Source of the DNA: Paraburkholderia tuberum STM678
GTDB taxonomy: Bacteria; Pseudomonadota; Gammaproteobacteria; Burkholderiales; Burkholderiaceae
NCBI RefSeq assembly: GCF_902833905.1
Contig: NZ_CADFGP010000042.1
Span: 1-64,000 of the forward strand
Reading direction: 5' to 3'
DNA: 64,000 nucleotides
Under the pieces are notes generated by a model. The model was not told the origin of the DNA, did no database searches, and saw only the letters and a program-made list of their open reading frames with translations. This document shows, in pieces, positions 1 through 9,466 of this stretch. The stretch's first letter is position 1. Each line of letters opens with the position of its first letter. Position numbers and translations under genes: made by a program.

Positions 1-33
1 GTCCACACCGTGCGGCTCTGGCAGAAATACTAA
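1..33 (+). CDS. C-terminal tail of a gene entering from the left (partial)
   Basis: The first 33 bases read as ten codons (VHTVRLWQKY) followed by TAA in the frame that starts at base 1. This could be the last residues of a gene whose body lies outside the window. Ten codons are too few to identify a family or prove coding. Confidence 0.25.
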   Translation, partial: VHTVRLWQKY

Positions 34-542
34 CCCGCGTTTGAGTCCTCGCGGCGGGCCAGCCTCTACCTCGCGGAGTCATACTGACTAGTTCAGTTAG
101 CATTGTAAAAGGCCGTGCGAGAGAGCATAAGGGTGCGAAAGCGGGCGTGCTGGCGGTGCGTCGAGTTCGCATCACCGGTATGCAATGTGCTGCGAGTGAG
201 CGTAGAAGGTTCTGTAGAACGGGCGATCTTTTTCGCGCGCATCTCGTCTGATCAACACGTAACTGCGTCGTTGGCTGGCGCGATCTAAGGGTTTTCGCTT
301 GCAGATCAACACGATGCGCGTAAGTGGCCGGTAAGTTGCAGCGCTTATGGTTAAGCCTTGACGCGGAATAGGATCGCGCAGGGCGCCCGCATGCACGGAT
401 GTTGCGATGCCGCACGCACGCGCGTTCGACGGTATCGCGAGGTGGGAGACAGCGCCGCTCGTGGCGGCTCGAACAGGATAAGGCCCGCGCGCGCCGCGCG
501 CCGGTACAGGTTTTACGTTTCATCTTCACCAAGGGGTTGTCG
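34..542. other. Intergenic region upstream of acs, no gene supported
   Basis: About 500 bases with only arginine-rich shadow frames and no credible start with a ribosome-binding site. It must carry the acs promoter. I could not pick a convincing -35/-10 pair, although the stretch near positions 85-115 is locally AT-richer than its surroundings. Confidence 0.4.
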
Positions 543-2525
<1,983 letters not shown>

Positions 2526-2683
2526 AGCGTTGTAAGCGGATCTGCGCGGACGGCGGCGGCGGTGTCGATCGACACGCTTGCGGGCACGCCGCGCAGACCC
2601 GTTATTCGAGCGGACGGCTTGCATCGCGGCGTTGCGCGGACAATCCCGATTGCCTCGCCGATGCCTTTTTGATACATAGGCGC

Positions 2684-3112
2684 ATGGCCGCGCCGCACCT
2701 ATCCTCCCACGCCAGGTTGAACCCCCCGCCCGAACCGCCACCGGTCTCGGCGGCGATGGCGCTCGTGCATCGCAAGTACTGGCGTTTCAACCTCGCGCTG
2801 ATCGCGGTGCTGATGACGCTTGGCTTCTTCGTCTCCTTCGTCGTGCCATTGCTGGCGCCCGCGCTCGCGCAGGTGCACGCAGGCGGCTTCAGGCTGCCGT
2901 TCTACTTTGGCGTACAAGGCGCAATCCTGATCTACCTCGCGCTGATCGTCGTCTATATCGTGCTGATGCAGCGCGCCGATCGTCAGTTGCAGCACGCGTT
3001 CGAAGCGGATTCGCAGCGCGATGCGGCAAGCTGTCCCGCCGCGGATTCCACCACCGGCGCGAACGATGACGTCGCGATCGGCAAGGCCGCGCCGGCCGCG
3101 CGCGGGCGCTGA
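2684..3112 (+). CDS. Sodium:solute symporter small subunit (DUF4212 family)
   Basis: A 142-residue inner-membrane protein with two hydrophobic helices (about residues 35-60 and 75-105) separated by a short loop, and a charged, low-complexity C-terminal tail. This is the architecture of the small-subunit family that is almost always encoded immediately before a VC_2705-type sodium:solute symporter, which is the case here with four bases between stop and next start. Starts at 2684 or 2756 (MALVHRKYW, where family similarity begins) are both possible; 2684 lacks a strong ribosome-binding site. The function is presumed to be assembly or stability of the symporter, by association only. Confidence 0.82.
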   Translation: MAAPHLSSHARLNPPPEPPPVSAAMALVHRKYWRFNLALIAVLMTLGFFVSFVVPLLAPALAQVHAGGFRLPFYFGVQGAILIYLALIVVYIVLMQRADRQLQHAFEADSQRDAASCPAADSTTGANDDVAIGKAAPAARGR

Positions 3113-3116
3113 GCCG

Positions 3117-5135
3117 ATGAAGCTCACGCATCGGCTGATCCGCTCGTACGCGCTCTATACGCTCGGCTTTCTGCTGTTCGTCTACGTGATGTGGCGCATC
3201 GAGCGCAGCACCGGTCCCGGGATGTGGATCGGCTATGTGTTCCTGTTCGTGCCGATCGCGGTGTATGCGGTGATCGGCGTGCTGTCGCGCACGTCCGACC
3301 TGGTCGAATACTACGTAGCGGGGCGGCGCGTGCCGTCGGCGTTCAACGGCATGGCGACCGCGGCCGACTGGTTGTCGGCCGCGTCGTTCATCGGTCTGGC
3401 CGGCTCGATCTACGCGACCGGCTACGACGGCCTCGCGTACCTGATGGGCTGGACCGGCGGCTATTGCCTCGTCGCGTTCCTGCTCGCGCCGTATGTGCGC
3501 AAGCTCGCGCGCTACACGATTCCCGATTTTCTCGGCACGCGCTATTCGAGCAACGCGGTGCGCGGCCTCGCGGCGCTCGCCGCGATCCTGTGCTCGTTCG
3601 TTTATCTGGTCGCGCAGATCCAGGGCGTCGGGCTGATCGCGACGCGCTTTATCGGCGTCGATTTCGCGGTCGGCATTTTCTGCGGGCTCGCGGGCATTCT
3701 GGTGTGCTCGTTTCTGGGCGGCATGCGTGCCGTCACGTGGACCCAGGTCGCGCAGTACATCATCCTGATCCTCGCGATGCTGATACCGGTATCGATGATC
3801 GCGCACAAGGACGGCCTCGGCTGGGTGCCGCAATTCAGCTACGGGCGCCTGATGGAGCGCATGGAAGGGCTCGAGAAACAGGTGCGCGACGCGCCGCTCG
3901 AGGAGCGCGTTCGCGACGACTATCGACGCCGCGCCGCGTTGATGCAACTGCGGCTCGATACGCTGCCGCAATCGTTCATCGAGGAAAAGCAGCGGCTCAC
4001 GCAGGAGGTCGCCGATCTGCGCCGCCATAACGGTCCGTTGCGCGAGATCAACGAGCGCGAGCGCGCGCTCGAACAGTTTCCGCGCGATGCCGCCGCCGCG
4101 CAGATCGTCTGGAGTCAGAAGCGAGACGACATGCTGATGCGGGCGAGCGCGCCGGTGCCGATGCAGGAACCGTTTCCTGCTGTCGGTGAGGAAGACCGGA
4201 GCACGCACGCGCGTAACTTTCTATCGCTGCTGCTGTGTCTGTCGCTTGGCACGGCGAGCCTGCCGCATATCCTGACGCGCTATAACACGACGACTTCGGT
4301 GGCGTCGGCGCGGCGCTCGGTCGGCTGGACGCTCTTTTTCGTCGCGCTGTTCTATCTGACCGTGCCGGTGCTGGCGGTGCTGATCAAGTACGAGATCCTG
4401 TCGAATCTGGTCGGCCATCATTTCGCCGATCTGCCGCAGTGGCTGATGCAATGGCGCAAGGTCGAACCGAGCCTGATCAGCCTCGCCGATACGAACGGCG
4501 ACGGTATCGTGCGCTGGAGCGAGATCCAGATGCAGCCCGATATGGTCGTGCTCGCGGCGCCCGAGATCGCGGGGCTGCCGTATGTGATGTCGGGCTTGAT
4601 CGCGGCGGGGGCGCTCGCGGCGGCGCTATCGACCGCGGATGGTCTGCTGCTGACGATCGCGAACGCGCTATCGCACGACGTGTACTACCACATGGTCGAT
4701 CCGAACGCGTCGAGCCAGCGGCGCGTGACGATCTCGAAGATTCTGCTGCTGGGTGTCGCATTGTTCGCGTCGTACGTGGCGTCGCTGAATACGGGGAATA
4801 TTCTGTTTCTGGTCGGGGCGGCGTTTTCGCTGGCGGCGTCGAGTCTGTTTCCGGCGCTCGTGCTCGGCGTGTTCTGGAAACGCACGACGCGGCTCGGCGC
4901 GGTGGCGGGGATGGTCGCGGGGCTTGTCGTGTGCATCTACTACATCGTGTCGACGTATCCGTTCTTCACGCAGTTGACGGGATTCACGGGTGCGCGCTGG
5001 TTTGGCATCGAGCCGATCAGTTCGGGCGTGTTCGGTGTGCCGGCGGGTTTTCTCGTGGCGATCGGGGTGAGTTTGCTCGATCGAAAGGCGGACGCTTATA
5101 CGATCGCGCTGGTCGACTATATCCGGCATCCGTAG
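3117..5135 (+). CDS. Sodium:solute symporter, VC_2705 subfamily, with large charged insert and EF-hand-like loop
   Basis: A 672-residue multi-spanning inner-membrane transporter of the SSS superfamily. Seen: the N-terminal LVEYYVAGRRVPS segment and a hydrophobic core of roughly a dozen helices. A hydrophilic segment of about 110 residues (about 245-358, nt 3850-4190) is rich in Arg, Glu and Leu and has coiled-coil character. A second loop contains DTNGDGIVRWSE (residues 458-469, nt 4488-4523), which matches the 12-position EF-hand calcium loop (D-x-N-x-D-x-I-x-R-x-x-E). The protein is translated right after its small subunit and lies in an acs neighbourhood, so acetate or a related monocarboxylate is the best substrate guess. 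Calcium binding is inferred, not shown. Confidence 0.88.
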   Translation: MKLTHRLIRSYALYTLGFLLFVYVMWRIERSTGPGMWIGYVFLFVPIAVYAVIGVLSRTSDLVEYYVAGRRVPSAFNGMATAADWLSAASFIGLAGSIYATGYDGLAYLMGWTGGYCLVAFLLAPYVRKLARYTIPDFLGTRYSSNAVRGLAALAAILCSFVYLVAQIQGVGLIATRFIGVDFAVGIFCGLAGILVCSFLGGMRAVTWTQVAQYIILILAMLIPVSMIAHKDGLGWVPQFSYGRLMERMEGLEKQVRDAPLEERVRDDYRRRAALMQLRLDTLPQSFIEEKQRLTQEVADLRRHNGPLREINERERALEQFPRDAAAAQIVWSQKRDDMLMRASAPVPMQEPFPAVGEEDRSTHARNFLSLLLCLSLGTASLPHILTRYNTTTSVASARRSVGWTLFFVALFYLTVPVLAVLIKYEILSNLVGHHFADLPQWLMQWRKVEPSLISLADTNGDGIVRWSEIQMQPDMVVLAAPEIAGLPYVMSGLIAAGALAAALSTADGLLLTIANALSHDVYYHMVDPNASSQRRVTISKILLLGVALFASYVASLNTGNILFLVGAAFSLAASSLFPALVLGVFWKRTTRLGAVAGMVAGLVVCIYYIVSTYPFFTQLTGFTGARWFGIEPISSGVFGVPAGFLVAIGVSLLDRKADAYTIALVDYIRHP

Positions 5136-5186
5136 GCGGTTTGCGCGGGGCTTTGGCCAGGGTGTGGCGCAGGGCGCGAAGTTTGC

Positions 5187-5192
5187 TATAAT
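5187..5192 (+). promoter_or_regulatory. -10 box (TATAAT) of the tRNA-Ser gene
   Basis: A perfect TATAAT lies 14 bases before the mature tRNA 5' end, placing transcription start close to the acceptor stem. No good -35 match is visible at 17 bases spacing. Confidence 0.6.
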
Positions 5193-5205
5193 TCGGCTCC
5201 CCGCC

Positions 5206-5296
5206 GGAGAGATGGATGAGCGGTTTAAGTCGCACGCCTGGAAAGCGTGTATAGGTTAATAACCTATCGGGGGTTCGAATCCCCCTCTCTCCGCCA
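5206..5296 (+). tRNA. tRNA-Ser (anticodon GGA)
   Basis: The 7-bp acceptor stem GGAGAGA/TCTCTCC closes the molecule (5206-5212 with 5286-5292). The anticodon stem-loop CACGC-CTGGAAA-GCGTG gives anticodon GGA. There is a long variable arm (ATAGGTTAATAACCTAT) typical of class II tRNAs, and a T-arm GGGGGTTCGAATCCCCC. The CCA end is encoded (5294-5296). It decodes UCC/UCU serine codons. Serine tRNA genes are frequent integration sites, which is relevant because a toxin-antitoxin pair follows directly. Confidence 0.97.
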
Positions 5297-5311
5297 GGAC
5301 GTCAAATGAAT

Positions 5312-5333
5312 ACGGGCCTTTCGGCCCGTTTTT
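5312..5333 (+). terminator. Rho-independent terminator after tRNA-Ser
   Basis: A 7-bp stem ACGGGCC/GGCCCGT with loop TTTC is followed by a run of T, 16 bases after the tRNA CCA end. Confidence 0.85.
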
Positions 5334-5478
5334 CGTTCTACCCGCACCAGTACCCACACGCGTGCACGCGGTGCAATTTCCCACCCGTCGGCGGCCATTT
5401 CGATGCGTCGTCTACGAACAACACAGGTCGGGGTTTTCCGGGGCTCGGCTCGACAAAGAGACTTACCGGGGAACAAAT

Positions 5479-5503
5479 GAAAAGCCCCGCTCGGGGCGGG
5501 GCT
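5479..5503 (-). terminator. Terminator of the toxin-antitoxin operon
   Basis: The inverted repeat AGCCCCGC/GCGGGGCT (5483-5490 and 5496-5503) is followed, reading the minus strand, by TTTTC. The last base of the hairpin touches the toxin stop codon, so the terminator belongs to the minus-strand operon. Confidence 0.7.
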
Positions 5504-5910
5504 CATTCAGGCCTATGCCTAAGGCTTTCTGGCAGTTCGATCGGCGAGGCAAGAGAAGAAAATATGTTTGCGAGATCCTGGTAGTCAAGCCTGCCTTCAG
5601 CCACGTCAACCATGATCTCTTCGAGCGCCTGAGTACGACGGACTGCGTACCCTTCAATAAGCAAATAGGTTAACGCCGAAACCAGCGCCGTCCTCTTGTT
5701 GGCATCCGAAAAAGCGTGTCCGCGCGCGATCGCTTCTGCGTAAAGCCCGGCGATCTCAAAGACATCCTCCAGTCCGCCATAGTGAATGCGGTTCTCAATA
5801 CGACCAAGGGCACCCTCCAAGGTGCCCCTGTTCGTCGTGCCAACGAGTCCTGGTTCGCGGGAGAGAATAAAGTCGTGCACGATCACGACCATACCCGCAT
5901 CAAGAATCAT
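5503..5910 (-). CDS. doc: Doc-type toxin (Fic/Doc family)
   Basis: A 135-residue protein of the length of P1 Doc. It carries the family core HAFSDANKRTA (about residues 64-74), closest to the Doc version (H-x-F-x-D-A-N-K-R-T) rather than the Fic version with GNGR. Doc toxins phosphorylate elongation factor Tu and arrest translation; that activity is family knowledge. The gene overlaps the preceding small ORF by four bases, the usual layout of an antitoxin-toxin operon. It sits next to a tRNA gene. All catalytic-motif residues are present, so the toxin looks intact. Confidence 0.88.
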   Translation of the reverse strand: MILDAGMVVIVHDFILSREPGLVGTTNRGTLEGALGRIENRIHYGGLEDVFEIAGLYAEAIARGHAFSDANKRTALVSALTYLLIEGYAVRRTQALEEIMVDVAEGRLDYQDLANIFSSLASPIELPESLRHRPE

Positions 5911-6089
5911 CTCTTTGCCAGCGCTTGAATGACAGCATGATGCTGTTCGTACACGCGTTTGGCTGCATTGAGGATCTGCTTACGACCATCCGCGGAGCTT
6001 GCATTGACCTTTGTTGTCGGGAGCTGTACGCCTGCCCGGGCCTTGACTTCGACTCCGTGGATGTTCCCGGTCTTTCCTTTCATGACCAT
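5907..6089 (-). CDS. Probable antitoxin partner of the Doc-type toxin
   Basis: A 60-residue basic protein (starts MVMKGKTGNIHG, ends QHHAVIQALAKR) preceded by an excellent ribosome-binding site (GAAGGAGATTCT before the ATG at 6089). It overlaps the toxin start, so the two are translationally coupled. The C-terminal half (about residues 33-60) is predicted helical and basic; a second ATG at 6083 is possible. I do not recognise it as a classical Phd. Antitoxin function is inferred from position. Confidence 0.7.
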   Translation of the reverse strand: MVMKGKTGNIHGVEVKARAGVQLPTTKVNASSADGRKQILNAAKRVYEQHHAVIQALAKR

Positions 6090-6188
6090 AGAATCTCCTT
6101 CGGGGTTGGGTTTTAAGGGGCTGTCACATCGTTGTTAACGTCGATTCTACACACAAGTTTAGTTTCCTGAACGGTGCTGTTTACCACA

Positions 6189-6581
6189 TCACCCCTCATC
6201 CCCCTCCCGCAACTCCCCCGTATTCCCCCGTTCCGCGCAAGCGCCCGTAACAGGCGGCCGCCCCCGCGTCGCCTCCGACAGCGTCACTCCCTGCTGAATC
6301 CCAGCCTTCGCCAGCATATGTGCGCTAATCGGCGCGGTGAGAAACAGAAACGCCGGAATCAGCAACTCGTGCAGGCTCGCGAAGTTGTTATGCGCGCTGA
6401 AATACACCACCGACGCGAGCACGATGCCGCCCACACCGAGCGTGGTCGACTTGGTCGGACCGTGCAGCCGCATGAAGAAGTCGGGCAGCCGAGCGAGCCC
6501 GACCGCCCCGACCAGCGTGAACAGGCTGCCGGCCAGCAGCAGCAAACAAACGATCGCTTCGACAAAAGTTTCCATCGGCAT
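6189..6581 (-). CDS. mrpG: Mrp-type cation/proton antiporter subunit G
   Basis: A 130-residue membrane protein with three hydrophobic helices in the first 100 residues and the family motif LARLPDFFMRLHGPTKSTTLG. The C-terminal 30 residues are hydrophilic and variable. It is the last gene of the operon, starting eight bases after subunit F. The start at 6581 (MPMETF) is preferred because upstream in-frame codons run through mrpF. Subunit G is a small part of the hetero-oligomeric Na+(K+)/H+ antiporter in the inner membrane. Confidence 0.9.
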   Translation of the reverse strand: MPMETFVEAIVCLLLLAGSLFTLVGAVGLARLPDFFMRLHGPTKSTTLGVGGIVLASVVYFSAHNNFASLHELLIPAFLFLTAPISAHMLAKAGIQQGVTLSEATRGRPPVTGACAERGNTGELREGDEG

Positions 6582-6589
6582 ACCCCACG

Positions 6590-6865
6590 CTAGTTGAGTT
6601 CGATGATGTCGCCGCGCTGCAGGTACTTGGTGAGCGCGACGGTACCCACGAAACCCATCACGGCAATCAGAAGCGCAACCTCGAAGAGCACCGTCGAGCG
6701 CAAGCTGATGCCGTACACGACGATCAACGCGATCGCATTGATGTTGAGCGTGTCGAGCGCGACGATGCGATCGGGCAGCGACGGCCCGCGCACGAGGCGC
6801 CACAGCGCGAGCAGGAACGCGATGCCGAGGATCGCGAGCGAGATCGGAATCACGATGGCTAGCAT
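6590..6865 (-). CDS. mrpF: Mrp-type antiporter subunit F
   Basis: A 91-residue protein with three transmembrane helices and the conserved RGPSLPDRIVALDTLNIN region (residues 26-43), diagnostic of MrpF/PhaF. Its start overlaps the end of mrpE by seven bases, indicating coupled translation. Confidence 0.93.
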   Translation of the reverse strand: MLAIVIPISLAILGIAFLLALWRLVRGPSLPDRIVALDTLNINAIALIVVYGISLRSTVLFEVALLIAVMGFVGTVALTKYLQRGDIIELN

Positions 6866-7353
6866 GCGAAGATCTCCATCAATGGGGCTTCATAACGGGA
6901 CTTGATGAGCGCGATGAGTGCCGCTTCGTCGCCGAGATCGAGCACGTGCACGCAGAGGCGCGTGCGGTCGTCGCTGAGTTCGGCGCACAGCGTGCCAGGG
7001 CTCAGCGAGACCACGCTGATAAGCACCGTGAGCGCGATCTCGTGGGTGCTGTCGAGCGGCACTTCGATGAACGCCGGGCGCATCCGCCGCGTCGGGCCGA
7101 GCACGAGCAGCGCGACCTCGACGTTGGCCACGATGATATCGACCAACACATGCCAGGCGAGGAGCACGAGCAGCCACGGTCGGCCGAAGCGCACCGGTCG
7201 CAGCCACAAGCCTTCGGCGACGCGAAAAGAGATCACGTAGCCGAGCGCGGCGCCGAGCAGCAGATTGCCCGGCGAGACGTCGTTCATCAGCAGCACCCAG
7301 CAGATGATCAGCAAGACCGCGAGCCACGGGTGGGGGAAGAGCCTTTTCAACAT
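6859..7353 (-). CDS. mrpE: Mrp-type antiporter subunit E
   Basis: A 164-residue membrane protein with N-terminal hydrophobic helices and a soluble C-terminal half containing SLSPGTLCAELSDDRTRLCVHVLD, typical of MrpE/PhaE. It starts two bases after mrpD ends. It is required for assembly or activity of the antiporter complex in studied homologues. Confidence 0.93.
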   Translation of the reverse strand: MLKRLFPHPWLAVLLIICWVLLMNDVSPGNLLLGAALGYVISFRVAEGLWLRPVRFGRPWLLVLLAWHVLVDIIVANVEVALLVLGPTRRMRPAFIEVPLDSTHEIALTVLISVVSLSPGTLCAELSDDRTRLCVHVLDLGDEAALIALIKSRYEAPLMEIFAC

Positions 7354-7355
7354 CG

Positions 7356-9137
7356 TCAGTTCCCTTGTGCGTCGGCCGTGGTCGCGGCGGCCGCTGGTGG
7401 CGAGGAGCGCGCCGCGGGCAGGATCGCGTGCACGTAGGCGGCGCGATCGAATAGCTGTGTCGCCGTATCGGTGAGATAGTGCCGCACCGCGCCCGCGCCG
7501 AGCGTGATGGCCACGACACAGCCGAGCAGGATCGCGCAGGCGGCGAGCTTCGCATTACTGCCACGGGGTGCGCGCTCCTCTTTGCCGGCGGCGGCGCGCT
7601 CGGCCGGCGCGGCCCACATCAGGCGCGTGCCCGTGCGGCTCAGCGCGACGATCGAGAGCAGGCTCGACAGCAGTACGGCCGGCCACAGCACGACTGCCGC
7701 GCCGAGCGGCGTGGCGGCCAGCACCATGGCCTTGCCGAGGAACCCGGACAGCGGCGGCAGGCCCGCGGCGCCCACCGCGGCGATCAGATAGAGCAGCGCG
7801 GCGAGGTTCGACGGCCACGGTGCATGCGTGCGCGGGACCGCTTCGACCGTAGCTTCGGCTTCGGTGTGAGCCGGTTCCCCGACCAGCACGGCGAGCGCGC
7901 CGGCCGTCTCGACCTGCAGCGGCTGCGCCCGCGCCAGCGTCGCCACCGCTTCGCCGTCCGGGTCGGGCGAGATGGCCGCCGCGGCCGCGTCGTCGAGCGC
8001 TTCGAGCGAGCCGGGCTCGATCGAATTGGCATCGGCGGAAACGGCGGCATGGGCGGCGTGCGGGGTCGGGGCTTGCTCGGGTTCGAGCGTGTCGGCGAGC
8101 AGGAACAGCGCGCCAGTGCAGAGCGTCGTGCTGATCAGGTAGTAGAGCAGCGCGCTCCATGCAAGCGGCGTCTGTAGTGCGATCGCCGCGATCAGCAGAC
8201 CCACCGAAACCAGCACGAGATAGCCCGTCGTGGTCTTGAGACTCGACACCGCCAACGCGCCCAGCGCGCCGAACACGATCGTCGCGATCGCGAGCCACCA
8301 CGCCCACTGATGCATGAACGCATCGAGCACGCCGCCCGCCGCGCCGAACACGAGCGCGTCGCAGCGCAGCATCGCATAGATGCCGACCTTGGTCATGATC
8401 GCGAACAGCGCGGCCACCGGGCCGATCGCGCTGCGGTAGGCCTGCGGCAACCAGAACGACATCGGAAACACGGCGGCCTTGAGGCCGAACACGAGCATCA
8501 GCGTCGCGCCCGCGAACTGCGCGAGCGGCAGCGACTCCGGCCCGAGACGCGCCAGACGTTCGCCCATGTCGGCCATGTTGAGCGTGCCCGTGACGCCGTA
8601 GAGCACGCCGATCGCGATCAGAAAGAACGACGAACCGACGAGGTTCATCAACAGATAGTGCAGCCCGTTGCGCACCCGTCGCGCGCCGCCACCATGCAGC
8701 AGCAGCGCGTACGACGCGATCAGCAGCAGCTCGAAGAACACGAACAGGTTGAAGAGATCGCCCGCGAGGAAGGCGCCGTTCAGGCCCATCAGCTCGAACT
8801 GGAACAGCGCACGGAAATAGCGGCCGCGCCTCGCGTCCTCGCTCGAGGTGCCGAGCAGGCAGCAGACCGCCAGCACGGCAGTGAGCACCAGCATCAGCGC
8901 GCCGAGCCGGTCGAGTTCCAGCACGATGCCGAACGGCGCGGGCCATGCGCCGAGCGCGTAGCTGGCGATCTCGCCTTGCGCGGCGCGCGCCATCAGCAGG
9001 CACGCGACGGGCAGCAGCGCGATGATGGCGAGCGCGTTCAGCGCGCGTTGCAGGCGTTTCGCGCGCAGCGGCAGCACGACGATGACGCCCGCGGAAAAGA
9101 GCGGAATCAGGATCGGGAGCAGGAGAACGTGGTTCAT
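7356..9137 (-). CDS. mrpD: Mrp-type antiporter subunit D, with an acidic insert
   Basis: A 593-residue homologue of the antiporter-like subunits of complex I (proton-translocating domain). The core includes the LFNLFVFFELLLIASYALL helix with the membrane glutamate, and KVGIYAML with its lysine. MrpD proteins are usually about 500 residues. The excess is a segment of about 90 Ala/Glu/Asp/Pro-rich residues (nt about 7815-8085) between two late helices. The start overlaps the mrpC stop by four bases. Complex I-like charge residues are present, so the subunit looks functional; the insert is probably a surface loop. Confidence 0.92.
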   Translation of the reverse strand: MNHVLLLPILIPLFSAGVIVVLPLRAKRLQRALNALAIIALLPVACLLMARAAQGEIASYALGAWPAPFGIVLELDRLGALMLVLTAVLAVCCLLGTSSEDARRGRYFRALFQFELMGLNGAFLAGDLFNLFVFFELLLIASYALLLHGGGARRVRNGLHYLLMNLVGSSFFLIAIGVLYGVTGTLNMADMGERLARLGPESLPLAQFAGATLMLVFGLKAAVFPMSFWLPQAYRSAIGPVAALFAIMTKVGIYAMLRCDALVFGAAGGVLDAFMHQWAWWLAIATIVFGALGALAVSSLKTTTGYLVLVSVGLLIAAIALQTPLAWSALLYYLISTTLCTGALFLLADTLEPEQAPTPHAAHAAVSADANSIEPGSLEALDDAAAAAISPDPDGEAVATLARAQPLQVETAGALAVLVGEPAHTEAEATVEAVPRTHAPWPSNLAALLYLIAAVGAAGLPPLSGFLGKAMVLAATPLGAAVVLWPAVLLSSLLSIVALSRTGTRLMWAAPAERAAAGKEERAPRGSNAKLAACAILLGCVVAITLGAGAVRHYLTDTATQLFDRAAYVHAILPAARSSPPAAAATTADAQGN

Positions 9138-9466
9138 TCGACGGGCGTCTCCTCGTCATTGACGTGATCGTTGCCCGTGATCGAAAACGAGCGCAGCGCG
9201 AGCACCACGGTGAAGGCCGTCATTGCGAAGCCGATCACGATGGCCGTCAGCACGAGCGCTTGCGGCACCGGATCGACGTATTGCGCCCCCGCCGCGATGA
9301 CCGCTGGCTTGCCGATCGCAAGCCGGCCCATGCCGAGCAGGAACAGGTTGATCGCATACGAGAACAGCGTGATGCCGAGAATCACCGGCAACACCCGTGC
9401 GCACAGCAGCAGGTAGATGCCGCACGCGCAAAGCACGCCGATCGCGATGGCAAAGGCGGCTTCCAT
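9134..9466 (-). CDS. mrpC: Mrp-type antiporter subunit C
   Basis: A 110-residue NuoK-like protein with three transmembrane helices and the family region GITLFSYAINLFLLGMG. It contains PVPQALVLTAIVIGFAMTAF, the hallmark of MrpC/NuoK. Its start codon shares a base with the stop of the upstream AB gene, and its stop overlaps the mrpD start, so the three are translationally chained. Confidence 0.94.
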   Translation of the reverse strand: MEAAFAIAIGVLCACGIYLLLCARVLPVILGITLFSYAINLFLLGMGRLAIGKPAVIAAGAQYVDPVPQALVLTAIVIGFAMTAFTVVLALRSFSITGNDHVNDEETPVE

